A stretch of DNA of 29,152 nucleotides. Source: Verrucomicrobia bacterium UBA1731. Its GTDB lineage: Bacteria > Verrucomicrobiota > Kiritimatiellia > RFP12 > UBA1067. The stretch's first letter is position 1, and the number at the start of each line of letters is the position of its first letter. A program made the position numbers and the translations under genes. Below the pieces are notes generated by a model. The model saw only the letters and a list, made by a program, of their open reading frames with translations, was not told the DNA's origin and made no database searches. Location of the stretch: positions 1-29,152 of the forward strand of contig DCIH01000087.1 in NCBI GenBank assembly GCA_002317575.1, in the 5' to 3' direction. Below, piece by piece: positions 18,301 to 21,986 of the stretch.

Positions 18301-20326
18301 GTACTACGAGGTCTCCGCCGGTGCGAACACCACGTCCGCCGAAGGCGAGATGACGGTGACGATCGACAAGCGCACGATGGAACTCGTGGCTGGAACCAGC
18401 ACCAACTACTGGAACGGCCTGACGTTCACGGACCACAACGTGATCACGAACGGCGACGGCTTCGTCGCGGGCGAAGGCGCCGTCTTCACATTCCCGGCGG
18501 AAATCGTCGGCGACGTCGAGGAAGGCGGCAAGGTGGCGAACGCGTTCACGTACGAACTCACCGAGAAGACGCTCGCGTCCAACTACGAGATCACGACGAA
18601 GGCCGGCGAGATCGTGGTGCTGCCGGGCGTCGTCCGCGCGTCGCGCGACGGCGGTCTCTCCGAATGGGTCGGCTTCGGCACGCTCTCGAACGCGTACGAG
18701 TACGTCAAGATGGGCGGCCTCGTGCAGCTCGTCGCGCCGTACGCGTGCACGAACGGCCTCGTCGGCGCCGCCGGCTCGGCGGAGGAAGTCGTGGTGACGG
18801 AAGCGGGCCAGACGACCACGCTCGATTTGAACGAGTTCGCGATGACGGGCACGCTCACGCCCACGGGCTCCGGCGCGTTCAACATCATCGGCAACGGCGA
18901 GCTCGAGCTCGTCACGAAGGCGTCGCTCGAGCCGGTCTTCGACCTGCACGAGGGCTGGAAGAAGAACGACGTGACGGGCGGCTACGAAATCGTCCGCGAC
19001 GCGGACGGCAAGGGCGCGCGCACCACGATCGCCGGCGAAGAAAAGTTCTACGCCACGCTGACCGACGCCATCGCCGCGCTCCAGGGTCTGTACGACGCGA
19101 ACAAACTCAGCGGCGACGTGAAGATCGACCTCTGGACGAACGAGGCGGTGTCGGCCGACGCGAATTGGATCGTCGACTACGAATGGCCGATCAACCTCAC
19201 GATCGACGGCAACGGCTACACGGTGTTCGACACGAACCGCACGGAGGGCGTGCTCCTCAACGCGGGCGGCAACCTGACGCTCAAGGACGTCACGCTCGTG
19301 GGCGACCGCTCGACGGGTCTTGCTGAATTCTACGCGGATGCGACGGTGCTCTTCAAGGACGTGACGGTGACGGGCTACGGCCGTGCGGCGAAGGCTGCGG
19401 GCGAGGGCAGCTCGTTGCCGCTCATCGCGAACGTCGGCGGCGCCAACGGCGTGGTGCTCACGCTCGACAACGCGGTGATCGAAGGCAACGACGTCGACTG
19501 CGCGATCATGGCCGGCTACGAGCCCGACGCGAAGTACAACGGCTACTATCCGATCACGGTGCGCGTCAAGGGCGCGACGCGCGTGTGCGGCAACGGCGAC
19601 AAGAACGTGGTGCTCGCGAGCGCGGACCGTCTGGTGCTGGCCGGCGACTTCACGGGCAAGGTCGGCGTGACGCCGGTGGCGGCGTACGTCGGCTCCAAGG
19701 TCGGCGAGCTCGGCGGCGCGTTCGCCGTGGCGACGGGCGTCTACGCGGGCGCGGAGAACTTCGTGAAGGACGCCGACGGCGAAGTGTACGGCATGGTGGC
19801 CGGCACGACGATCTCGTGGACCAAGGACATGGCGGTCGCGGTGACGATCGGCGGCGTGGCCGGCGAAGTCGTCATCAAGACGGTGGCGGGCGTGCCCACG
19901 ATGGATCTCACGGCGTACGTGACGGACGCGAAGCATCTCACGACGGACACGCAGATCGTGCTGTCGAACCTCGATGGCGCGTACGACGATCTCTCGGTGG
20001 CGGCGCCGAGGGGCTGGACGGTCACGGTCGTCGGCACCACGACCAAGACGGTGACCTTCGCAATCGACTACGGCGTCGTCAAGGCGCCGGCGCTCAGCAC
20101 GAACGAGGACGGCAAGCCGTTCGTCGCGACCGAGAAGGGCGTGACGATGGGCGTGGACAACGCGGTGCCCGGCTTCATCTACCGTCTGCAGCAGGCTGCC
20201 GATCCGGCCGGTCCGTGGGAAACGGTCGCGGAGCGCCGTGCGACGGGCACGAAGGTGAACCTGCCCTGGGAGCCGGAAACGCTTCCGAGCGAGTCCTACT
20301 TCCAGACGACCGTCAGCGACAAGTAA
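3311..20326 (+). CDS. Giant secreted multidomain surface protein (5,671 aa)
   Basis: This is a single uninterrupted frame. Residues 1-34 are a signal peptide with a long basic n-region and cleavage at AWA-ED. Then follow a GLUG-like beta-helix (about 45-375), SVTS/SVTTNG beta repeats, and three propeller-like modules starting with W-[YF]-x-[ND]-P at residues 555, 1090 and 1770. An InlB B-repeat lies at 2176-2244, a glycine-rich GAGIGGG region at about 2245-2500, and MBG/YDG domains at about 2617-3065. Beta-helix segments, FN3-like pieces and glycine-rich tracts (about 3939-4101 and 4277-4489) follow, then more MBG units (about 4518-5030). The C-terminal domain has YRLQQAADPAGPWE and ends FQTTVSDK. 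These domains suggest adhesion or binding to polysaccharide or host surfaces. No catalytic domain, LPXTG, PEP-CTERM or beta-barrel is visible, so export beyond the periplasm and anchoring are unexplained. Confidence 0.95.
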   Translation: MDSSMTKKMTTRFARWTRTCLMLATCAFAFGAWAEDVAKIGETTYEDLHTALVDAGQGQTVELLRDVDLTGVTWEPVPKFYAVLDGKGHQIKNLNISADSGDYIGLFASMCSVGLDDALQYTAEVRNLTMTNVTVSAPDSMYVGVICGGGLRANDYNPRPVISNVTVVGTIQVIGYKYVGGIIGHTTYGNLADCHVDGLSPAQSYVGQASGKTDEGQIGGINGMTGEGNFRILDCTVRNLTLGGNERVGGISGRIHGTDVGNCLVSNVVVKCAEAGSRGALIGTTLKDGANLVFNPLATDCVLQDFTGASADYALIGTGAIALAVGTNVVATGGSLLSSAWGFTSGCFTLSATDADTALADLKTATAAGCAVVDNGDGTYTVQRVCNVKWTVTNGSCDKQEVSTGAEAPYTYVVTGACDSVISVVFSTETGYILSSVTSNGVEIVGNQKGAASYTYTSTIADGSDQTIAVTFIQPVCNAQAVGATYTGKDGSGNYLFTIAAGQTVTVYKNGVALVAGTDYTVDGTTVMVNAFTLTSDVSLVLVATTPRAAVGHKWYENPMGVFTYDRSLPRFGSTCGANWGLSENDAYFLDMGGWTDGSVTLYKLSDVESANVVEPLWTFSSSNSFVTAQSKDGQSNDIRGGAVCAKLGVALVGTYWDTKKMMVAPIAKFTEEAEGATLNAGNTWWITATDGDNNPVSTPYSFAFSHDGRYLYGVSEHFTGVNKYEIIDGLGSAGVKLKLVKNWVLGSNEAARNMVYAKIGAKEIVYAYAEDLTIYALDVTNESGSAQSTGVTSVKKYDQLAIAGKSTATPHLYFLRDFTGKTDADLEMLAIYDINEADLATLQKSASFSYADLSGFAQMASSHILTEPTGNSNNKSGCALVIPDDEKSLIFDCAFATEGGESYTVWERYVLQYTPPTVVDFSGNVGVASATTNSQSVGSSPYTVYTTMAAAERTITFTAESGKYLASVTTNGVAVEGITLGATSYALDTTKLAPGNNTVVVKFVDAFTPPTLAKGSVEYYSDAACGMEIAGGVAPGVAFYAKVTANDGYVAKLAVVDGVAATVDADGTFSGTMKGEGKVDVAFVKDTAWFLDPFVRNSWKDTELGSSITQSALVDETNGAILLGRGPGTEGGIAQYAIATITNAIGGGVAPVAAAYEENSSSSNDRKDYWSRSMACLPSQYAAFLSCNGADRSNSAQCTAVENRLRVQPFGGAWSTTDSGDTYVVAMTGLDADEHINLCPIAANGDATKFYGVDYDQGTKLYRFVVVADGTDATKVGSVAKDACWDIAIKSGLRGMACATFQGHDVIYMANDKKDAITVFDTSTGTTNTYTACAGEYYEMYITGVADGTPHLVACDSKSGSAAVKVWALDDKGQFLSTTPIATVSVYDKFAETPDGSTVRYDFAALADDSRAVLASQKSVNTEYKLQIAVVEKKPANLTVRAVVTHVDATKTTNDLAIAYGTTDAASAVNATEGTKFTAITADGTAVDAATLPAASYTFTPAADLDHHVLVTLAEEEPITVTFTTNGTASVQADSADVTSPYEIFSITPSAAKTLTFTPASEGEDPVVTYTLKSVTTNGAATAFTKGTTDPFAYTVTTNVALAVTYVKPYTVKWSVTGGTCDAPASPATVAGGSSNFVFTAESGKFLKSVTTNDHEVALGDLLGASLYTYVSADDNGTAYKVAVVFAPHWDVTTTLMGGSDWATVALDQSGKLFQNDTISGTITGVKEGYTAIVYVDGVKVTVANDGKFSGTAANSATVAVAFAKNDAWYLNPFVRNTFAVENDKCDYVQSAAYDATKDAVAFGLSSANYVMAQYTVSALTNAIGEAVEADAAVAVDAAGDVGAAGACVAALPHYGVFVSVNASGNLMVSPVGGTWGTPGDTDVTSYLATVQDKDGNNLSFTRIAANEAGTVLYGVDASEKLYKLDSITTDGGTPAKITLFKATTASVAGVAAGGAARGMVAQGHCVYVTPVNAGLTVVDFSGETPVKTTYATGDFAGIKSAGMAVTGGETPHLIMMPNSGANLLVFALGADGQPLSTTAFATVPRTLFANVPAEASTEARWGLLALADESRAVFAHHYEASEKHYAQYDVVEAQPDAYVVRARLTDKDNAVTTTDYAYDAANGVTFTAADHTVFTSITTNGVTVDATALPTNFTFKAADLNHHVLVTLTEQAAVTMTFDLQGHGTAIAPVTVLSGDVIAAPSQPSEAGYTFRGWFTEAGCENAYDFANTVTEDKTVYAKWTADLMVNGVDVVGASGGTGTQTWTVDGTIKLMGKGPYMLTGTNTASVLGFTVTTGTEAEPAEIILNDVTLTGAAGVAPITIAPNVHAIIYLKGTNTLVGGDNCAAINVVSNDSGVAHLTIADISDRPNGMSLTSVSLPTGINANMLVAQGGENGAGIGGNNDQSCGSVTMESGVVLALGGSYAAGIGGGNNGDGGAVEIVGGTVIATGVNGAKDVGAGVSGSVGTTVITGGSLSAASVDNPVDAAGNALRCVTLDLGTDSAGTNVTALTIRTCTKNGDGAIESSEVMTYGADDLFADSTGKLNLWLTNGTYTVAVATGGATEPTLTSVEVPESGTPSASPHTHTFTYAADDDADTITQSCAACGHAAVYALTVSADEVPYTGAAQTIGTIANGDGLWIADGDPGEPTLDHMSHTDAATTNDLASAPNASMSFTANATPYKVTKYFTIKPATVSFANDAFTAEQFEKGYDGGTNVMTSIDVAATALTGTFNSDDVKLSLASEGSWWFDAKGVGTGTRTVTAHFALTGDKAANYTLGAQTNWVVSGVTITPREISAVSGLVVSNKVYDGTTAAQLDTTATPTFTGYIEGDDLSVSVTSAAFVDATAGDNKAVTLVGAALAGADAGNYVASADLFNGSFSANITKKTVSVTADPMTVTYGSTEALTFTATTNALCTGDDWTTIGSVACSETSLSTVGTYTGAIVPSGYAITSGNGGDNYVIAYVNADFTVDAADLTGVSVTYTATQTYNGADQNLIAANVATAATAVNGQTVSFTYGADEASCDPDVTLLTVKDAENKTFTFKATAPNHNAFVGTFTAKTLPRAVAITSCSYTNYYTGAAQSWPVAVTNSGSAAAGEGWDFTNWAAPMGSPTAQTAYSNSYELVLWSGTKACNYAFTTNVGEIVIRAAAVKAKAKESDAWTYVGTIEAALELALAEPGEVGMMQLVADYTGNFALTNATTGAVVFDLNGYTLTAAGTDPVITYESAPGATVVVSNGTVAGMIASADALADGEGKLVLADVKTTGDFTGAATFEYLSGTNTFTSAFTGANVALKGGVFSYDQIDAAAEGYTVVRLNTTPATWEAVPAGDLKALIQRNGSAAWERYADLAFALTKVMAANNVAVFAVTNDAAMTLDLGGKALKTPITKLGTGTLTISNGTNDTTAAAFQGETGTIEVVDGVVVKSATIKSGAVTVLATGGLWASDPTDYCAAGYVGTFESDGWFHVTAKNDVAVTITTGGDTAHYKSFADALANAAGDAVLVLYNNLELDAPITCSSSYVYITGTETGNGGLPATTISRKAGYTGPLFEVSGGVVALTNVMFDAGGVGTAIAVSGQGVLFMEDGLVVSNAVCGIDATAAGYGYVRAEANADVQVWDNVTNVWTSFASLFVDAPFTGKVGVTEANGFLYFGMPNEGTYPDTAPGEGIFNDEDDPTDMKYWTGVRSFLGYNLLKFLTQPEAPANDLTLLGRTGAALTIEGTNGLEYAAVKADGSSTATNFVACTATGALVLDGLEPATTYAILERFSITDSTVLSETHAMTTRATTLRYNALAILKMFDTLATETENDVATSGVAKVEAFGLGYKVTLKQDIAHSVYLPEDVADLVVDLAGHGIVGAADVFPADKRNGVNIQAVSSPDPQYAANVTFVNSAATQAVIAGADGSKGVDGVDDGFGGKGKAPGNGIQVMPDVQHVTITLDGSILVTGGNGGDGGNAVSGDGGAAWQGGFGIVDYTSDASRAHDGLTLVVDNEAVTVVGGNGGNGGSSTYGNGGAGGDGAVAVDVKEAILSAGAFIGGAGGAGGTSGGDGKAAGNGGNGAASMSIYVALDQVTGGTFEGGDAGEGGQGQSGASSGTDGTRGRSGQPAAPEPVDVLRITGVSISIGVDAYQQYQVVKSSDGTVVVDWTADVANCVTNNVDSLTPDTTYVIYNRFAANTGRSEPVSFVASNVVTTTAWGPDQIKAAFQDKADVTMNGEVGTVVTLTGDIDGTVTLPTNYGDITLDLNGFSITGTAGEPAISLTGAAGYEEATYLAISNGTATASALTGGSGGDGAPNATTVGYDGGNGAPAIAGVAEVAFVENGGEINVTGGNGGKGSDTNGAKAGDGGAGGAAVALTDGALMLYNEDATFTGGDGGDGGDALAGLNGEGGGKGGDGGVAVSAGEGVIDDNAKGTFTGGNGGNGGNTRDSSVNAKGGNGGNGGDTGVEDIGTGGNGGNGGAGYGGATIEADNAYTGIGGKGGAGKTSGETGRNGNGSLGACPRTFRTEGANIIQDCSCDAHAHLAMASLTVHDSTYDGAVHENASFTMTDADEWLAPVPQISYVGDKVNVGVVTAVLSTVVGTTTYAVTNVYEILPAELEDVSVEQDGELVYDGTALTADVTASATAVGGKTVTFTYCDLEDGTYGADVPSFTDAGDHEVYFKATAANHEEETGSFTVTVKPAKLTDVSVAQNGALVYNGSALTPTVSASATAQASQATAFFYGVKPGEYGEQDAVPAVTLPGVYTNYYKVTAANHAAFESNFVVTVGNAALTGVSVAQDGTLTYTGAAQAASVTASATAVGGQKVSFTYCATVDGTYTAELPTFKDAADAGAPHVVYYKASALFHDVASGSFNVLIGKASLTVTANDKTITYGDAAANAGVKFSGLQGLDDESALDLTSLAYDYGTYTVGSNAGTYPITPSGVTAANYDVSYTAGTLTVEKTSLGGEVPVTQKNALTYNGLAQFPDLNIGTNKYLGVLTFKWGLEKGKYGAVDAKPALTNAGEYVVYYEVSAGANTTSAEGEMTVTIDKRTMELVAGTSTNYWNGLTFTDHNVITNGDGFVAGEGAVFTFPAEIVGDVEEGGKVANAFTYELTEKTLASNYEITTKAGEIVVLPGVVRASRDGGLSEWVGFGTLSNAYEYVKMGGLVQLVAPYACTNGLVGAAGSAEEVVVTEAGQTTTLDLNEFAMTGTLTPTGSGAFNIIGNGELELVTKASLEPVFDLHEGWKKNDVTGGYEIVRDADGKGARTTIAGEEKFYATLTDAIAALQGLYDANKLSGDVKIDLWTNEAVSADANWIVDYEWPINLTIDGNGYTVFDTNRTEGVLLNAGGNLTLKDVTLVGDRSTGLAEFYADATVLFKDVTVTGYGRAAKAAGEGSSLPLIANVGGANGVVLTLDNAVIEGNDVDCAIMAGYEPDAKYNGYYPITVRVKGATRVCGNGDKNVVLASADRLVLAGDFTGKVGVTPVAAYVGSKVGELGGAFAVATGVYAGAENFVKDADGEVYGMVAGTTISWTKDMAVAVTIGGVAGEVVIKTVAGVPTMDLTAYVTDAKHLTTDTQIVLSNLDGAYDDLSVAAPRGWTVTVVGTTTKTVTFAIDYGVVKAPALSTNEDGKPFVATEKGVTMGVDNAVPGFIYRLQQAADPAGPWETVAERRATGTKVNLPWEPETLPSESYFQTTVSDK
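3611..4435 (+). other. GLUG-like beta-helix region of the giant protein
   Basis: Repeated short units of the type NLTMTNVTVSA, YVGVICGGG, YVGGIIGHTTYG and RVGGISGRIHG alternate a strand with a V-G-G-I turn. This is the GLUG pattern found in right-handed beta-helix surface proteins. It follows an opening block (TYEDLHTALVDAGQGQTVEL) whose relatives recur later in the protein. Confidence 0.7.
4973..9604 (+). repeat. Three propeller-like modules in the giant protein
   Basis: The modules start at 4973 (WYENP), 6578 (WFLDPFVRN) and 8618 (WYLNPFVRN). Each contains a mid-module R-[NG]-M block (ARNMVY, LRGMAC, ARGMVA), a later T-P-H-L block (ATPHLYFL, GTPHLVAC, ETPHLIMM) and, in the last two, DDSRAVLAS or DESRAVFAH. 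LYGVD-type strands suggest a YVTN/lactonase-like beta-propeller. Copies 2 and 3 are spaced exactly 2,040 bp (680 codons) apart, and the linker domains before and after them also match. Confidence 0.75.
9836..10042 (+). other. InlB B-repeat (Listeria-Bacteroides repeat)
   Basis: Residues 2176-2244 carry the classic pattern: VTMTFDLQGHGTAIAP, then AGYTFRGWFTEAGCENAYDF, then DKTVYAKW. This small beta-grasp-like domain occurs in surface proteins of many bacteria. Only one clear copy is present. Confidence 0.88.
11160..12505 (+). other. First MBG/YDG domain series
   Basis: The markers are YTGAAQTIGT, FEKGYDGGTNV, NKVYDGTTAAQLD, MTVTYGSTEAL and QTYNGADQNL, with NY[TV]-type ends before each linker strand. 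MBG and YDG are immunoglobulin-like repeat domains of stalks and adhesins. They are preceded by an HTHTFTY...CAACGHA segment that often accompanies them. Confidence 0.75.
15125..15612 (+). repeat. Glycine-rich tract 1 (GGNGG repeats)
   Basis: Residues 3939-4101 are dominated by G-G-X triplets (GGNGGDGG, GGNGGNGG, GGAGGAGG). The triplets are broken by short non-glycine strands roughly every 25-35 residues. The DNA is built from GGCGGCAAC units. Confidence 0.85.
16139..16778 (+). repeat. Glycine-rich tract 2 (GGNGG repeats)
   Basis: Residues 4277-4489 repeat the layout of tract 1: a strand ending in TGG, a run of GGX triplets, then another strand. An FN3-like piece and a beta-helix segment separate the two tracts, so the whole block looks duplicated. 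Confidence 0.85.
17062..18370 (+). repeat. Second MBG series with 85-87-aa tandem units
   Basis: Units begin VSVEQDGELVYDG, VSVAQNGALVYNG and VSVAQDGTLTYTG, about 255 and 261 bp apart. Each ends in a Y-[FY]-K-[AV]-[ST]-A motif. Then come LTVTANDKTITYGD and a last unit starting PVTQKNALTYNG. They resemble the unit near 12240 in the first series. Confidence 0.8.
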
Positions 20327-20338
20327 GTCGCAGCGCCC

Positions 20339-20430
20339 CAGGGGGTGGCGTCGCTCCGCCTGAGGCGTCCCGCATGCGCGAAGCCGAGGCGCCCTCAAGG
20401 GGGTGGCGTCGCTCCGCCGACGCCACCAAG
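20339..20430 (+). repeat. Truncated REPIN-like remnant plus one full B hairpin
   Basis: A 22-bp partial B arm (20339-20360) starts 13 bases after the giant gene's stop and breaks off in mid-hairpin. It is followed by REPIN interior sequence and then a complete 35-bp B arm (20396-20430). No A arm is present, consistent with an internal deletion. Confidence 0.75.
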
Positions 20431-20484
20431 TTCGTACAAAGCTTGAAAATGACCAAGTCCGTGAAATGACCGAAAACGGTCGCG

Positions 20485-20634
20485 CTTGGTCACGCCGGCG
20501 GAGCGGCGTGACCCCCTTGGGCGGCGGTCCGTGCGTTGCCCGAGGTGTCCCGCATGCGCGAAGCCGAGGTGCCCCGCATGCGCGAAGCCGAGGCGCCCTC
20601 AAGGGGGTGGCGTCGCTCCGCCGACGCCACCAAG
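20485..20634 (+). repeat. REPIN-like unit 1 (A and B hairpins, inverted)
   Basis: The A arm (20485-20519) has stem GGTCACGCCG/CGGCGTGACC. The B arm (20600-20634) has stem GGTGGCGTCG/CGACGCCACC. The arms face each other as inverted repeats. The interior has two 24-bp tandem units containing CCCGCATGCGCGAAGCC. It lies 69 bp upstream of the transposase gene. Confidence 0.85.
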
Positions 20635-20669
20635 TCCGTAACCAACAAAGCCACCAAGTTCGTAACCGG

Positions 20670-20695
20670 TATAATCAACAAAGCGATTAAAGGAG
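20670..20695 (+). promoter_or_regulatory. -10 element and ribosome binding site of the RAYT gene
   Basis: A perfect TATAAT lies at 20670-20675 in an AT-rich patch between GC-rich repeats. The -35 region is poor. AAAGGAG at 20689-20695 is 8 nt before the ATG at 20704 and supports that start. Confidence 0.5.
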
Positions 20696-20703
20696 ATTGA
20701 CAA

Positions 20704-21420
20704 ATGGTCCTCTCCGAGAATGCCTCGCGCATCCCGACCTCTCTCCGCGCCTCGCGCATCCCGACCTCTCTCCGCGCCTCGCGCATCCCGACCTCTCCCT
20801 GCGCTTTGCCGCCACCCGGATATCTCTCGCGCTTCGCCCAAGTCGACGTCTCCCGCGGACAACTCCCGCATTGGGACGGCTCTGGCGTCGCGACGTTCGT
20901 CACCATGCGCCTTGGCGACGCGCTCCCGGAGGAAAAGCTGGCGCCGTGGCGCCAGGAACGCGCGACATGGCGCGAAGCCCACCCGGAACCTTGGGACACC
21001 CAAGCGCAGGACGAGTATGCGACTCGCTTTCTCGCACGCATCGAGAAGTGGCTTGACGTCGGCCACGGTTCGTGTGTTTTGCGCGATGTCGCCCACCGGC
21101 GCGTGGTCGAAGACGCCCTGCGCCATTACGACGGCGAGCGGTACGTGCTTTACGCGTATGTCGTGATGCCGAACCATGTGCACGTTTTGTTCATGCCGAA
21201 TGAGGGCGAAACGGCCCACGGCATCATAAGGGACCTGAAGCATTTCACGAGTCATCGTTTGAAGGGGCTTCAAACGTGGTCCGGCGACTTCTGGCAGCGG
21301 GAGTATTGGGACACGCTCGTGCGCAGCGCGGAGCATTTTCAGCGCATACGCAGATACGTTGTTGGAAACAATCCCGAAAGTGCGTATGATGCGTATGCGC
21401 AGATTTTGTCTGGAGAATGA
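20704..21420 (+). CDS. REP-associated tyrosine transposase (RAYT, Y1/HUH family)
   Basis: The 238-aa protein has the HUH motif in VVMPNHVHVLF (H158, H160) and a probable catalytic Tyr201 in FWQREYWDTLVRS. It ends with the family-typical RIRRYVVGNNPESA. Residues about 50-75 (QLPHWDGSGVATFVTMRLGD) match the usual start of this subfamily. RAYTs nick and join single-stranded DNA at hairpin REP elements and are thought to spread them; this one is flanked by such repeats. Residues 7-33 are an unusual N-terminal extension of three 9-aa repeats (ASRIPTSLR), written by a 27-bp tandem repeat related to REPIN interior sequence. The catalytic residues look intact. Confidence 0.88.
   Translation: MVLSENASRIPTSLRASRIPTSLRASRIPTSPCALPPPGYLSRFAQVDVSRGQLPHWDGSGVATFVTMRLGDALPEEKLAPWRQERATWREAHPEPWDTQAQDEYATRFLARIEKWLDVGHGSCVLRDVAHRRVVEDALRHYDGERYVLYAYVVMPNHVHVLFMPNEGETAHGIIRDLKHFTSHRLKGLQTWSGDFWQREYWDTLVRSAEHFQRIRRYVVGNNPESAYDAYAQILSGE
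20722..20802 (+). repeat. 27-bp tandem repeat (3 units) inside RAYT gene
   Basis: The units are at 20722-20748, 20749-20775 and 20776-20802; the third differs slightly. They encode three in-frame copies of ASRIPTSLR or a variant. In reverse complement they resemble the CCCGCATGCGCGAAGCC interior units of the neighbouring REPIN. Confidence 0.85.
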
Positions 21421-21424
21421 CGAT

Positions 21425-21550
21425 CTTGGTCACGCCGGCGGAGCGGCGTGACCCCCTTGGGTGGCCGTCTGTGCAGAGTCTGAGGCAGTCGTCCGTGCTC
21501 CGCCCGAGGCGTCCTCAAGGGGGTGGCGTCGCTCCGCCGACGCCACCAAG
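21425..21550 (+). repeat. REPIN-like unit 2
   Basis: It has an A arm (21425-21459) and a B arm (21516-21550) in inverted orientation. The A arm starts 5 bases after the transposase stop codon. The interior is 56 bp, shorter than in the other units. Confidence 0.87.
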
Positions 21551-21577
21551 TTCGCACACGTTCTAGCCAATGTCGCG

Positions 21578-21729
21578 CTTGGTCACGCCGGCGGAGCGGC
21601 GTGACCCCCTTGGGTGGCCGCCTGTGCAGAGTCTGAGGCAGTCCGTCTGCGCTCCGCCCGAGGCGTCCCGTCTGCGCTCCGCCCGCGGCGTCCACAAGGG
21701 GGTGGCGTCGCTCCGCCGACGCCACCAAG
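21578..21729 (+). repeat. REPIN-like unit 3
   Basis: It has an A arm (21578-21612) and a B arm (21695-21729). The interior contains a roughly 25-bp tandem with TCTGCGCTCCGCCCG. The linkers on either side (GTTCGCACACGTTC then CCAATGTC) are nearly identical, so units 2-4 look like a tandem expansion. Confidence 0.87.
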
Positions 21730-21756
21730 TTCGCACACGTTCCGGCCAATGTCTCG

Positions 21757-21910
21757 CTTGGTCACGCCGGCGGAGCGGCGTGACCCCCTTGGGCGGCGGT
21801 CTGTGCGAAGCTCTGTTGCGGCAGCCGTCCGTGCGTTGCCCGAGTCGTCCCGCTCGTACTTCGCCGAGGCGTCCTCAAGGGGGTGGCGTCGCTCCGCCGA
21901 CGCCACCAAG
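21757..21910 (+). repeat. REPIN-like unit 4
   Basis: It has an A arm (21757-21791) and a B arm (21876-21910). It starts 179 bp after unit 3. It ends 76 bp before the TPR gene start. Confidence 0.87.
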
Positions 21911-21949
21911 TTCGCACAAGTTCCACCCCCCAACTTCCCAACTTTTTCC

Positions 21950-21979
21950 TTGCAAAATCCGCTTGCGTTGGGCTATACT
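21950..21979 (+). promoter_or_regulatory. Candidate sigma70-type promoter of the TPR-ExbBD operon
   Basis: TTGCAA (21950-21955) and TATACT (21974-21979) are 18 bp apart. Transcription would start about 7 bases after the -10, at or next to the ATG at 21987. The site lies in the only AT-richer patch after the REPIN cluster. Confidence 0.5.
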
Positions 21980-21986
21980 GCCTTAT

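Noticed and set aside
7559..20602. A 4,347-codon open frame on the - strand
   Set aside because: It is in codon register with the giant + gene and exists only because that gene lacks TTA, CTA and TCA there. Its translation is Arg/His/Val-rich with no domain, and the + frame has clear domains.
21425..21910. CRISPR array
   Set aside because: The repeats alternate in orientation, the spacing is irregular, and the intervening sequences are themselves repeated. No cas gene is nearby. They fit REPINs beside a RAYT.
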